A stretch of DNA of 56,004 bases from Bacteroidota bacterium. GTDB lineage: Bacteria; Bacteroidota; Bacteroidia; Chitinophagales; Chitinophagaceae. Below the pieces are notes generated by a model, which worked only from the letters and a program-made list of their open reading frames with translations, was not told where the DNA came from and searched no databases. The DNA lies in the NCBI GenBank assembly GCA_030706685.1, contig JAUZOA010000029.1:1-56004 (forward strand). The letters are read 5' to 3'. Below are positions 8,694 through 17,646 of this stretch, in pieces. The translations under genes were made by a program, and so were the position numbers. How positions within the stretch are numbered: the first letter of the stretch is position 1; the number at the start of each line of letters is the position of its first letter.

Positions 8694-9355
8694 TTTACAA
8701 AAATTGAAAAGATGTGCAAGGTACACGTCTTTATGGTAGCGTCAAAATCGGAAAAACAGAGGTAGTATTCGGGTTTGATCTTTCTTGCCACAAACAGACA
8801 CATTGATTTATGCGACAATCTATGTTCCTGTACGCCGTTGATAGGACAAGCTGTGCCGGGGCCTGCCCGGGCAAAGGAGAGGGTAATTCAAACAGATTGG
8901 ATTTAGTGATATAATTAAACTAATCCCTTACCGGAATTCGATATTGTACTGGTGCAGATTAAGCGTTTATTCAGGGATACTGTATTCATCCTCCGCTCTT
9001 CCTGCGCTAATCCTTTGCAAAGAAATAAAGGAGTAAAGAAGTGCCGGAAAATATTCTTTCTCAAGATTTCATGGGCGATAAATACAGGTTAATAAAAATG
9101 AATGGTATGACACTTTCATGTGTTTTGCCTGTTATTGCTTATATGACATTTAATTTGACCGGAAAGTCGCAAAACTCTATACATCTTTTCTCAGCTTCCA
9201 GGCCAGTGTACAAGCTTCAAAAAAGTTGTAATCCCGGCTCATGCTATTATTCTTAATAGCCAGCGGGTAGTGGGTCAGTTTGAACTGCCAGGCACTGCCA
9301 AAAGAGAGAAAATTCCTGCTGTATCGGAAATATTATGGACAGGAAACAAGCGACT
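8694..9355. other. 662-bp gap, no supported gene
   Basis: This separates the ureohydrolase gene from agmatine deiminase. The plus strand holds an open stretch of about 60 codons ending in TAG at 9357-9359 with no start codon, and a 71-codon frame at 9041-9256 of unconvincing composition. I see no RNA, hairpin or repeat I can name. It may be decayed coding sequence. Confidence 0.45.
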
Positions 9356-10411
9356 TTAGGGCACAGCCGGCTCTTGTTGGCTCAAACAATGAAAACTTCC
9401 CAGTCCCCAGATAATTTCAGTGGAATCAATACCCACTACTTCATGGCCGGGAAAACAATCCTGTATTATACGCAGAGCTTTATCATCTTTGTTACAGCGA
9501 TAGGTAGGTACGATCACCGATTTGTTGGCGATATAAAAATTAGCATAAGAGCCCGGCAAGCGCTGTTCTTCCCATATTATTTCATCCGGCATAGGAAGCT
9601 CAATGATGTTCAATTGCCGGCCATTCAGTAAACGCATTTGCTGTAATTGTTTCAAATTGTGTTGCAGCAACGGATAGTTCTCATCGTTTTTATTTTCTTC
9701 GATAACGGTGAGGACAGTATCCGCATTGACAAAACGAACCGTATCATCAATATGACCATCTGTATCGTCACCCACGATACCTTCGTCTATCCAAAGAATT
9801 TGTTCGGCTCCATAATAATTGATAAGATATTCTTCTATTTGCTCCTGGTTAAGCTGCGGGTTGCGATTGGGATTCAGCAAACAGGCTGTAGAAGTCATGA
9901 TGGTGCCGGCCCCATTGAATTCAACCGAACCGCCTTCCATGATAATACCGGGATGAAATACAGGGATATTAAAATGTTGGCCGATCAAAGTGGGTATTAC
10001 ATCATCAAGATCATAAGGCGGGTATTTATTTCCCCAGGCATTATAATCCCAGTCAACGATTACTTTCTTTTGTTCTGCTTCGGGATTAATTAAAAATGCC
10101 GGACCATGATCCCGGCACCACGCATCATTGGTCGGGTGAAAAAAGAACTCGACTTGAGTGAGATCAACACCCGATTTATTTAAATGATCGGCGGCAAATG
10201 ATTTCATCGCCTTATCCGCTACATTAATGCGAACCTTTTCCCCTTTCGTCAATTCTTTTACAAATTGTGCATAATAAGGATAGATCGTATGGATCTTTCC
10301 CGGCCAGGAAGCTTCCTTATGCGGCCAGCTAAGCCAGGTAGCCAGGTGGGGAGCAAATTCAGCGGGAAAATAATAGCCAAGTTGTTTGGGAGTTGATGAG
10401 TCAGTAAACAT
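9356..10411 (-). CDS. aguA: Agmatine deiminase
   Basis: This enzyme converts agmatine to N-carbamoylputrescine and ammonia. It belongs to the peptidyl-arginine-deiminase-like fold of guanidine-modifying enzymes. Diagnostic segments are WLSWPHKEASWPG near the N-terminus, the DAWCRDHGPAFLI motif, IIMEGGSVEFNGAGT, DDTDGHIDDTVRF with the catalytic His, and the nucleophilic Cys in GLGSFHCLSQQEPA, ten residues from the C-terminus. The length of 351 residues from the ATG at 10411 (MFTDSS) is normal. The seven extra codons from 10432 are not needed. It is followed upstream by aguB with a 75-bp gap, and the two catalyse successive steps, so an operon read aguB-aguA is likely. Confidence 0.96.
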   Translation of the reverse strand: MFTDSSTPKQLGYYFPAEFAPHLATWLSWPHKEASWPGKIHTIYPYYAQFVKELTKGEKVRINVADKAMKSFAADHLNKSGVDLTQVEFFFHPTNDAWCRDHGPAFLINPEAEQKKVIVDWDYNAWGNKYPPYDLDDVIPTLIGQHFNIPVFHPGIIMEGGSVEFNGAGTIMTSTACLLNPNRNPQLNQEQIEEYLINYYGAEQILWIDEGIVGDDTDGHIDDTVRFVNADTVLTVIEENKNDENYPLLQHNLKQLQQMRLLNGRQLNIIELPMPDEIIWEEQRLPGSYANFYIANKSVIVPTYRCNKDDKALRIIQDCFPGHEVVGIDSTEIIWGLGSFHCLSQQEPAVP

Positions 10412-10486
10412 ATAAGTAGTATTTTCTCTCAATAATCAATCATTATTAATTAATAAGTAGTGATTACTGGCATCTTCTTTCTTGTT

Positions 10487-11362
10487 CTACTCTTCATCAA
10501 TAAATCTTTTTGTAATAGGCTGGTAAGAGTCAATTCTCCTGTCACGGAGAAACGGCCAATGCGTACGATAGCTATCCGTTTTACCGGTATCAATTTCCAC
10601 AACAGCTGTTTCTTCATTTTCATGCGAGGCTTTATAAACGAGACTGCCAAATGGGTTTGACACAAAAGAGCCGCCCCAGAACTTCATAGCGCCATTTTGC
10701 TCAAGACCGACCCGGTTCACGCTTATTACATGCACACCGTTGGCCACAGCATGGCTGCGTTGAATCGTTTGCCAGGCATTATATTGTTCGGTATTGGTTT
10801 CTTCATTTTGTGAAGTGGCCCAGCCAATAGCTGTCGGGTAAAATAATATCTCAGCGCCCATCAGGGAGGTGATCCTGGCTGCTTCCGGGTACCATTGATC
10901 CCAGCAGATGAGTACGCCAATAGCAGCAAATTTTGTTTTAAAAACTTTATAACCAAGATCGCCGGGCGTAAAGTAAAATTTCTCATAATAAGCAGGATCG
11001 TCGGGGATATGCATCTTCCGGTATTTGCCAAGACAGGCTCCGTCTGCGTCAAGCACGGCTGCTGTATTGTGGTAGATGCCTTCTGTTCTTTTTTCAAACA
11101 AAGAGGCGATAATAACAACGCCAAGCTCTTTCGCTGTCTTACTCAAGGCATCTGTAGAGGGACCGGGGACCGCTTCGGCCAGCTTAAAATTCTCATAATC
11201 TTCCACGTCGCAGAAATACAGGGAAGTAAACAGTTCCTGCAAACAAATAACCTGTGCACCTTTTGCCGCCGCTTCCTTTATTTTGCGAATAGCCTTTTCA
11301 AGATTTGTTTTTTTATCAGCCGTACAACTCATCTGCACCAACCCGACTTTTATTGTAGCCAT
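10487..11362 (-). CDS. aguB: N-carbamoylputrescine amidase
   Basis: This carbon-nitrogen hydrolase of the nitrilase superfamily cleaves N-carbamoylputrescine to putrescine, CO2 and ammonia. The Glu-Lys-Cys triad is visible as Glu43 (LQELF), Lys116 (KYRKMHIPDD) and Cys153 (LICWDQWYPEAAR). The segment CWDQWYPEAARI is characteristic of AguB rather than other nitrilases. The 291 residues are the normal length. It is the promoter-proximal gene of the aguB-aguA pair, so it is probably expressed together with agmatine deiminase to make putrescine from arginine-derived agmatine. No arginine decarboxylase gene lies in the window. Confidence 0.96.
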   Translation of the reverse strand: MATIKVGLVQMSCTADKKTNLEKAIRKIKEAAAKGAQVICLQELFTSLYFCDVEDYENFKLAEAVPGPSTDALSKTAKELGVVIIASLFEKRTEGIYHNTAAVLDADGACLGKYRKMHIPDDPAYYEKFYFTPGDLGYKVFKTKFAAIGVLICWDQWYPEAARITSLMGAEILFYPTAIGWATSQNEETNTEQYNAWQTIQRSHAVANGVHVISVNRVGLEQNGAMKFWGGSFVSNPFGSLVYKASHENEETAVVEIDTGKTDSYRTHWPFLRDRRIDSYQPITKRFIDEE

Positions 11363-11409
11363 GCTTTAGTAATTGAGTTGCAAAAATAGAATAAAGAGAG
11401 ATAAATACT

Positions 11410-11434
11410 GAAGTCGGAGGTCAGAAGTCTGAAG
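11410..11434. repeat. Short tandem GAAGTC-type repeat
   Basis: Three imperfect copies of a GAAGTCnGA-like unit lie in a row between aguB and the desaturase terminator. This is a common form of intergenic micro-repeat in Bacteroidota. No function is proposed. Confidence 0.5.
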
Positions 11435-11442
11435 GGCTTTTT

Positions 11443-11479
11443 TCGAAGAAAAGCCGCTATTGATTTCAATAGCGGCTTT
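11443..11479 (-). terminator. Intrinsic terminator of the desaturase gene
   Basis: AAAGCCGCTATTG (11450-11462) pairs perfectly with CAATAGCGGCTTT (11467-11479) around a 4-nt loop. On the minus strand a TTTTCTT tail follows, about 50 bp past the desaturase stop codon. The other strand has an A-run, so it points mainly one way. Confidence 0.8.
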
Positions 11480-11526
11480 AAAAAATATCTTCAATAACAG
11501 GATTCTTTCCGACTTCCGGCCAGGCT

Positions 11527-12594
11527 TCATTTCCTTCCCAGTTGCCTGAGATAAGCTACATGCGATGCAACAGCCAGGCGGACTTTTGGGTATTCCAGGT
11601 ACTTAATGCCATAATCCTCACAAGCCTTTTTGATGATCTTGCTGATAGCAGGATAGTGGACATGGGATATTTTGGGAAACAAATGGTGTTCTATCTGAAA
11701 ATTCAGGCCGCCTACCAGCCAGCTTACTAATTTGTTCCGGGTAGCAAAATTGGCAGTTGTTTTTATTTGATGAATAGCCCATTCATCTTCCATTTTCCCG
11801 GTAGCCTCATTAGGTAAGGGAAAATCGGTATGTTCTACGGTATGTGCCAACTGGAATACTATGCTCAATACGAATCCCGTAACCAGGCCCATACTTAAAA
11901 AGCCGATTAGCCAGGGCATGAAACCAACCATATAAATAGGAAGGGCTACAAAAATAAAAGCATGCGCCAGCTTATAAAACCAAAAATAAAAATGTTCTGT
12001 CGCTGTCATCTTCCTCAAGGGTGTAGAACCGATTTTCCTTGTAAAATATTTTCTGTAATCGGTCACAAAAACCCAATAGATATACAGGAATGAATAGGCG
12101 GCCCAAAAATAAAAATGCTGGTACTTATGTATTTTATACCGGGGTTGCTCGTCACAAAGACGAAGTAAAGGGCGGGCTTCTATATCATCATCCACGCCAT
12201 GAATATTTGTATAAGTATGATGAATGACATTGTGTTTCATTTTCCACATATGTTGGCTCGCTCCCAGGAAATTTGCAAAATTGGACGCCAGGCTATTGAT
12301 CCATTTGTAACGGCTAAAGCTGCCATGCGCGCCATCATGCATAACGTTAAAACCTATAGCTGCTGTTACACAACCTAAAAAGATGCACTCTAAAACCGCC
12401 CATATGCCGGGAGGTGTAAAAAAAACAAGATGGGTATATATTGCTAATAAGCCTGCGACTAACAGTATAGCTTTAAAATGGAGTTTGAAGTTGCCGGTAG
12501 TCGCTTTGCCTTTATTTTTGAAGTATTCGCTGATCCTGTTTTTTATTTCGTTGTGAAATGATATTGGAGCTTTTGGGAATTTGGGGCTAGACAT
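11527..12594 (-). CDS. Membrane fatty acid desaturase (acyl-CoA / acyl-lipid type)
   Basis: This is a di-iron membrane desaturase that puts a cis double bond into fatty acyl chains. The three histidine boxes are in place: HDGAHG at residues 86-91, HNVIHH at 121-126 and QIEHH near residue 300. Hydrophobic helix pairs precede and follow the second box. The QxxHH form of the third box is typical of front-end and related acyl-lipid desaturases. The 355 residues are of normal length. There is no fused cytochrome b5 domain, so electrons must come from a separate ferredoxin or similar donor. The gene stands alone with its own terminator. Temperature-controlled expression is usual in the family but no regulatory site was recognised. 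Confidence 0.94.
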   Translation of the reverse strand: MSSPKFPKAPISFHNEIKNRISEYFKNKGKATTGNFKLHFKAILLVAGLLAIYTHLVFFTPPGIWAVLECIFLGCVTAAIGFNVMHDGAHGSFSRYKWINSLASNFANFLGASQHMWKMKHNVIHHTYTNIHGVDDDIEARPLLRLCDEQPRYKIHKYQHFYFWAAYSFLYIYWVFVTDYRKYFTRKIGSTPLRKMTATEHFYFWFYKLAHAFIFVALPIYMVGFMPWLIGFLSMGLVTGFVLSIVFQLAHTVEHTDFPLPNEATGKMEDEWAIHQIKTTANFATRNKLVSWLVGGLNFQIEHHLFPKISHVHYPAISKIIKKACEDYGIKYLEYPKVRLAVASHVAYLRQLGRK

Positions 12595-12732
12595 CTTACG
12601 AATTGAATTTAATGTGGTTGCAAAGGTAGCCTATGTTATTCATAAAATAGAATATTGCTTGTTAATTAAATAGGAAACTAACCAGGGGTAGTGCGATGAT
12701 CACCCGGGATCAAAAGGTTCTGCAAGAGTTGT

Positions 12733-13470
12733 TTAGGTCTCCATTTGTATCAAAGCGTCGAGGCTTTTGATGCCGATCTTCTTTTCCGTGATGAATCCTT
12801 CGGCATATTTAACACCGATTCTTTTGCCCAGCATCCTGGCCCGGGCAATGACGCTTTCTAAAAAATCAGGGGTGGAAATATAAGTTTGAGGACCTCCGGC
12901 ATCGCCGGCCGAAGTATGAAATTGGGTTCCGTAAGCTTCAATGGATTTCATTCTTTGCTCAAAAACATTACTGATGTCAATCAGCAGGTCAGGTTCATGA
13001 TACCAATCCTGCATATATTGCAGGTAATATTTGGGCCGCCATTTTGATTGTGTAATGCCGCTTTTATCTTTTGTTTCTATTTTGGCAAGGCCGGACAAAA
13101 AACATGCATCGCTGATAAGATGACCTGCGCGGCCATGATCGGGATGACGATCATCGAGAATATTTCCTATGACAATTTCGGGCTGGTATTTGCGGATTGT
13201 TTCAATAACCTGTAGCTGGTGTGCTTCATCATTGCGGAAAAAGCCATCCCGCATTTTGAGGTTTTCCCTTACCAAAGCCCCGATGATCATAGCAGCGTTG
13301 GCGGATTCCTGGTAACGGGTTTCAACAGTTCCCCTTGTGCTGAGTTCTCCCTGTGTGAGGTCAACGATCCCCGCTTTTTTCCCTTTTTTTATTTCATTGA
13401 TCAATGTTCCGGAGCAGCCGAGTTCCACATCATCAGGATGAACGCCAATGGCCAAAATGTCCAATTTCAT
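12733..13470 (-). CDS. bshB1: Bacillithiol biosynthesis deacetylase BshB1
   Basis: This zinc-dependent deacetylase of the LmbE/PIG-L family removes the acetyl group from N-acetylglucosaminyl-malate, the second step in making the thiol bacillithiol. The N-terminal metal-binding motif GVHPDDVELGCSGTL starts at residue 8, with the second metal ligand region in DDRHPDHGRAGHLISDACFLSG. The phrase KKAGIVDLTQGELSTRGT is typical of the BshB1 group and sets it apart from mycothiol-type deacetylases. Its 245 residues fit. BshA and BshC, the other enzymes of the pathway, are not in the window. The gene has no close partner on either side. Confidence 0.93.
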   Translation of the reverse strand: MKLDILAIGVHPDDVELGCSGTLINEIKKGKKAGIVDLTQGELSTRGTVETRYQESANAAMIIGALVRENLKMRDGFFRNDEAHQLQVIETIRKYQPEIVIGNILDDRHPDHGRAGHLISDACFLSGLAKIETKDKSGITQSKWRPKYYLQYMQDWYHEPDLLIDISNVFEQRMKSIEAYGTQFHTSAGDAGGPQTYISTPDFLESVIARARMLGKRIGVKYAEGFITEKKIGIKSLDALIQMET

Positions 13471-13502
13471 AACGATAATTATAGGGACAAAGATAAGAGT
13501 TA

Positions 13503-13532
13503 AGAAGTACGGGGTACGAAGTACAAAGTACT
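13503..13532. repeat. GTAC micro-repeat upstream of bshB1
   Basis: Three to four units of a GAAGTAC-like sequence lie in the spacer between the DUF4294 and bshB1 genes. This is similar in style to the GAAGTC repeat at 11410 and is probably an intergenic slipped-strand repeat. Confidence 0.5.
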
Positions 13533-13605
13533 TAAATCAGAAAGCTGTTTAATAAAGGGAAAGCTGAAACAGGAAGAGTTTGTACTCCAAATTCACTTTT
13601 CATAC

Positions 13606-14307
13606 TTATTTCCTGTAGGGGTTCCCATACCACATCCCGTCAATTTCCTTGACGAAATTTTCGATCTGGCGATCGGTCTTATCAGTAAGATCCCAGTCCT
13701 GTTTAAGGCTGCTGCCAAAGAAGAATGCCACAGTCTGGTAGAGCCGCGCATTCAGCCCGCCCCTGTATTCTTTAATAATGTCGTAACAGTTATTACCTGT
13801 CTGACGATTGATAAGCTTCATTAGTATTTTTCCCTGGTAAACGGAAAGGTTGGATAAAGGATCGCTGAATTGTTTTCTCAATTCTTTTTCCCTTGATTTA
13901 ATATAAGCTTTGCGTTCCCGTTTGGAAGAAACACCGGCAAGATGTGAATTGATATCATTGATGGTCATCCCGGCTGTTCTTGCGTAAGGATAAGTAACAT
14001 AAACGGCATTACGCAGCCTTGTCCAGGCTTCCATGTACTTTGCGAGTTTTTCAGGAGACAGGTTGGATACCCAGATCATCGATTCTTCCTTATAGGGCAA
14101 CATCTCCCGCTGGTACCAGATCGCGTCTACAATAATCGTATCATTGGGGCCCCATTTTTTTGCCCTTTCTTCATAAGAGGGTATGGGTGGGATTGTATCA
14201 GGTGGCAGCGGCTCTGGGTTTACCTGTGCAGTAAGCCGGGTACCTATAAATAGTATAAATACCCAACCCGCCTTACTGACTGAAATATGGTGAAAAAACC
14301 GGCTCAT
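13606..14307 (-). CDS. Exported DUF4294 domain protein
   Basis: This 233-residue protein has a signal-like hydrophobic N-terminus (residues 12-25) and then a DUF4294 domain. Recognisable parts are GPNDTIIVDAIWYQREMLPY, the VYVTYPYARTAGMTINDIN segment and GKILMKLINRQTGNNCYDIIKEYRGG. The family is found almost only in Bacteroidota and its function is unknown. It follows ccmE and ccmF on the same strand with an 81-bp gap, so it could be co-transcribed with cytochrome c maturation, but nothing in the sequence ties it to that pathway. Confidence 0.88.
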   Translation of the reverse strand: MSRFFHHISVSKAGWVFILFIGTRLTAQVNPEPLPPDTIPPIPSYEERAKKWGPNDTIIVDAIWYQREMLPYKEESMIWVSNLSPEKLAKYMEAWTRLRNAVYVTYPYARTAGMTINDINSHLAGVSSKRERKAYIKSREKELRKQFSDPLSNLSVYQGKILMKLINRQTGNNCYDIIKEYRGGLNARLYQTVAFFFGSSLKQDWDLTDKTDRQIENFVKEIDGMWYGNPYRK

Positions 14308-14388
14308 CGGGAGTCAAAATTACTGACAGCTAAATTAATATTTAATGACAAAAAAATCACCCCGGATGCTGTTTGGGAATTGTGAAAT

Positions 14389-16977
14389 TTAGGCTTTGGA
14401 GCGAAGGTTTTGCCTGGCCCGGTATACCATACTCATCAGGATGCCAATCGCTGTAATAATAATCCCGTACCAGAGGATATTAATGAAGGGAAACTTATAA
14501 GCTTTCAGTGTGACGAAATCTAATACTTCACTCGTTTCTTTCACTCCCAGCTCGACAGTTTTATCGGGGTTTATTTTCTGAATCTGTAATACCAGGCTCT
14601 CAGCAATTACTGTGTCGGGTAAAGCCAGGAAATTCCCCTTTGCAAAAGCGAGTTTCGGGGTAACAGAATAGATGGAACCTGTTTTGGAATAAATCTTCAT
14701 AGGGGCTTCCTCCAGGCTCCCGTTCGGGCCAAAAATCTCTTTAGGCAGGTTGTCTTTAGCAATGACACCCTCCAGTATCATATAACCACGGCTGTAAAAA
14801 ATAGTATCGCCGGGTTTTACTAAATGCGGTCTGAACGAGGTTGTGTCCTGTTGTTTATCAGGGTTGGGCAGCGAAGTAATGTAGGTGAACACATCATGAT
14901 CCCAGTAATGCCGGGAAGAAGGATTTGACATTAAACCCTCATTTCCTTTATAATTGACAAACGCATCGGGCATCAGGGTAAATTCCTCATTATCCGTCCG
15001 GCTTTTAAAATGTACTTTATAATACCATTGTTGTTTTTTAGGATGAGCCGAGTCACTCAGGTAGGTTACATCAAATTTGCCCATCGGCATCGATACACCT
15101 TTTATGAGGGTCAGGTTTTCGCCGGGGTTTTCCTTGCTGTTTTTCCCAAAATCAACAGCCATGCCTTTATTGTAAGAAAGCATTTCTTTTTTAGAAGAAG
15201 AGAGAAGGATGCCAAGTAATACCAGGCCAAATCCAAAATGGGCAATGGAACCTCCTGACAAGCCTAATTTCCCTTTCATGCCGAGCCAGATATAAGCGGC
15301 ATTGGCAATAATGCTATAAATGCTGCACGCGACGGCCAGCCAGATGGCGCCGAGATACATCGGGCCCTGTTTATTGTAATTGATATTCCCGACGGCAATA
15401 ACAAAAGTTGCAAATGCCACGGCTACCACTGTCGGTATAAATATTTTTTTCCAGAAAAATTTAGTGGGAGTAGCCTTGTATTTAAGATATTGGGAAAACC
15501 CTGTCAGCACAGCGATAATAATAGCGACGAAGATCTGTATCTGGTTATAGGCAAATTCCGGGTCCTCAGGGGGCGCTATTTTCTGATCAAATACTTTATT
15601 AAAAACAGGTAAAGAAGTTTTGCCAATTATAACCAGCGCCGATAAAAAGAAGACCAATGAACCAATAAACATCCAGAACTCACGCGAAGAACTGCTTTCT
15701 TCTTTTTTAATAGCCGGAACCTGGGTTTGTATATAATAAATAATAAGACCTATACCAATGATCAATGAGATGAGCGCAACAGGAGGCGATGCAACATACT
15801 TTGTCAGCAAAGCAAGAACGATGGCCGTTACTAAGGTGCCGATTTTCTGATCACGGGTTTTGGCTCCTATCGCCGCTGCACCCCAGATAAAAACATAAAG
15901 TAACAGGTATAGCTGCACATTCATGCCCAGGTCAGTGAAAGCATGTACCGAAGTTTCTCCCAGTATGCCGCTCCGCGTGAGAAAAGTGGAATAAAGTACA
16001 AATACAAAACTAAGAAGGAAGAAAATATAGGTTGAACGTAGTGAGTAGCCGGTATGATTGTAAATAAGAAGGGTATGTATACCTGCGATCATGATCAGCC
16101 AGGGTACCAGCGAAGCGTTTTCTACAGGATCCCAGGCCCAGTAACCCCCGAATGTCAGCGATTCATACGCCCAGCGGGCGCCCATCATGATACCTACTCC
16201 CAATATCGCAGCTGAAAATAATGCCCAGGGTAATGCGGCTTTTGCCCATTCGCCGAATTTTTTAGTCCATAAACCGGCAATCATATATCCAAAAGGGACA
16301 ATGGTCGAAGCAAAACCCAGGAACAGGAAGGGCGGATGGATCACCATCCAATAATTTTGCAACAAAGGGTTCAGGTCATTGCCATCTTTCACCAATGACA
16401 TATAATCTTGCCTGAAAGGCTGGGTAATGTCAAAGTTGAGATGATAGGCAGGAGCATTGTCGAGTACACCCGAATCGCGTAATAAAATGAATGGATTGGA
16501 GCCCATCTTCCAGCCAGAAAAATAAATGCCGGCAAGCATCGTAGCCAGGCAAAACTGAGCAAAGCTGACCACTGTCATCACAGGCGCCTCCCATTTCCGG
16601 GCTGTTTTCATGAGGATAAGACCAAGTACGCAATGCCAGACACTCCATAACAGGAAACTTCCTTCCTGTCCTTCCCAGAAGCAGGCAAACATATACTTGA
16701 ATTCCAGGGAAAGGCTGCTATGTTGCCATGCATACTTGTATTCGAAAAGATGGTTTTGTATAATGTAGAAAAGGATCCCGAAGATGGAGAATACGGAGAC
16801 AGTTTCTATGATAAAAGCATAGCGGGCCAATTTTTTCCAATAACCCGCAACCGCATCAATTTTAGATTGTGCTGCAATAAAATAAGAAAAAGTTGCCACT
16901 AAAGAGGCGACCAGGGATAGTACAATAAAAAAGTGTCCTAACTGACCGGGCAGGCGATGTTCACCGAAGTAATCCAT
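14389..16977 (-). CDS. Cytochrome c maturation heme lyase CcmF/CcsA type
   Basis: This large inner-membrane protein has about 15 helices and 862 residues. It carries FWEGQEGSFLLWS (about 101-113), HPPFLFLGFAS (about 214-224) and the tryptophan-rich heme-binding WWD motif GGYWAWDPVENASLVPWL (about 277-294), which together are specific to CcmF. CcmF takes heme from CcmE and ligates it to CxxCH motifs of apocytochrome c outside the membrane. The C-terminal 250 residues form a periplasmic region with a final helix. It starts 6 bp after the ccmE stop, so the two are translated together. A seven-heme cytochrome 33 kb away is a plausible client. Confidence 0.95.
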   Translation of the reverse strand: MDYFGEHRLPGQLGHFFIVLSLVASLVATFSYFIAAQSKIDAVAGYWKKLARYAFIIETVSVFSIFGILFYIIQNHLFEYKYAWQHSSLSLEFKYMFACFWEGQEGSFLLWSVWHCVLGLILMKTARKWEAPVMTVVSFAQFCLATMLAGIYFSGWKMGSNPFILLRDSGVLDNAPAYHLNFDITQPFRQDYMSLVKDGNDLNPLLQNYWMVIHPPFLFLGFASTIVPFGYMIAGLWTKKFGEWAKAALPWALFSAAILGVGIMMGARWAYESLTFGGYWAWDPVENASLVPWLIMIAGIHTLLIYNHTGYSLRSTYIFFLLSFVFVLYSTFLTRSGILGETSVHAFTDLGMNVQLYLLLYVFIWGAAAIGAKTRDQKIGTLVTAIVLALLTKYVASPPVALISLIIGIGLIIYYIQTQVPAIKKEESSSSREFWMFIGSLVFFLSALVIIGKTSLPVFNKVFDQKIAPPEDPEFAYNQIQIFVAIIIAVLTGFSQYLKYKATPTKFFWKKIFIPTVVAVAFATFVIAVGNINYNKQGPMYLGAIWLAVACSIYSIIANAAYIWLGMKGKLGLSGGSIAHFGFGLVLLGILLSSSKKEMLSYNKGMAVDFGKNSKENPGENLTLIKGVSMPMGKFDVTYLSDSAHPKKQQWYYKVHFKSRTDNEEFTLMPDAFVNYKGNEGLMSNPSSRHYWDHDVFTYITSLPNPDKQQDTTSFRPHLVKPGDTIFYSRGYMILEGVIAKDNLPKEIFGPNGSLEEAPMKIYSKTGSIYSVTPKLAFAKGNFLALPDTVIAESLVLQIQKINPDKTVELGVKETSEVLDFVTLKAYKFPFINILWYGIIITAIGILMSMVYRARQNLRSKA

Positions 16978-16983
16978 TCTTCG

Positions 16984-17424
16984 TTAATATTTAGTGTCTG
17001 CATTACCAGGATTGGATTCAGATGCTTTTTGAACGTTTTTCTCTGCCGTCTTCATATCATCTTTATATTTTGAAGGGCATTTGGTCTGTATTGTTTTGCA
17101 GTTGAAATATCCGTCTTCATACTTGCCCTGTAATACCAGCTTTTCGCTCATTTCAAAATTCTCCGGCTTTGGATTATGATAAATTACCTTGACCGATCTT
17201 CCAAGAGTATCCACAGCGGTGAAACTGAGGTAATTAGGATTGTTGACCGCATCATATTCCATCGGTTGGTTACGGTCCCAGCGGGCCATCAGGTGGACAA
17301 ATTTCCCGGGTTTGTTCATCGCTGTCTCTACGGTATCGTAAGTAGTGGCTGTCTTCAGAAAACTGATCAGAACAGCGATTGCCGCGGCTATAAAGACGAG
17401 CAGGACAATATGGATTTTTTTCAT
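16984..17424 (-). CDS. ccmE: Cytochrome c maturation heme chaperone CcmE, CxxxY variant
   Basis: This is a small periplasmic heme chaperone held by one N-terminal membrane helix (residues 4-23), followed by an OB-fold domain. In most CcmE proteins a conserved His in an HxxxY motif binds heme covalently. Here the corresponding segment at the end of the OB fold is TKCPSKYKDD, giving Cys116 and Tyr120, a CxxxY motif. Known CxxxY CcmEs (system I*) occur in sulfate reducers and archaea, and some other lineages. The tail after the motif is Lys- and Asn-rich. It lies 6 bp upstream of ccmF, forming one transcription unit. Confidence 0.92.
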   Translation of the reverse strand: MKKIHIVLLVFIAAAIAVLISFLKTATTYDTVETAMNKPGKFVHLMARWDRNQPMEYDAVNNPNYLSFTAVDTLGRSVKVIYHNPKPENFEMSEKLVLQGKYEDGYFNCKTIQTKCPSKYKDDMKTAEKNVQKASESNPGNADTKY

Positions 17425-17534
17425 TATTTGTTTCTTAAAAGAATGGTTATAAAGGACAAAGCAAATTTATGCCAAAAAACTATTATGCCGCAGGGATTTT
17501 ATCAGTTAAAGGAATGATGTTAATTAGTTCAGGT

Positions 17535-17575
17535 ACTGTTGCCTGTTAGCAGTTCCCGGTAACAGGCAACAGTAA
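17535..17575. repeat. Perfect 15-bp inverted repeat in a divergent promoter region
   Basis: TACTGTTGCCTGTTA (17535-17549) pairs with TAACAGGCAACAGTA (17561-17575) around an 11-nt spacer, between ccmE and the acyl-CoA dehydrogenase gene, which diverge. A third partial copy of the unit follows (AACAGGTAAC). It could be an operator or just an intergenic palindrome. No T-run follows on either strand, so a terminator is unlikely. Confidence 0.6.
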
Positions 17576-17646
17576 CAGGTAACATTGTCTTATTCCGTCA
17601 GCAAGTCTTTGCCCTTATCTTTGCCACCAATAATAACGATTGCCAT

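Noticed and set aside
7638-8726. Formimidoylglutamase (histidine breakdown) as the identity of the ureohydrolase
   Set aside because: No histidine-utilisation genes lie nearby, whereas aguA and aguB do, so agmatine is the better guess.
9041-9359. Two open stretches on the plus strand between the agmatine genes (9041-9256, and one ending in TAG at 9357-9359)
   Set aside because: The first has no family features. The second has no start codon. They may be decayed coding sequence, but nothing proves it.
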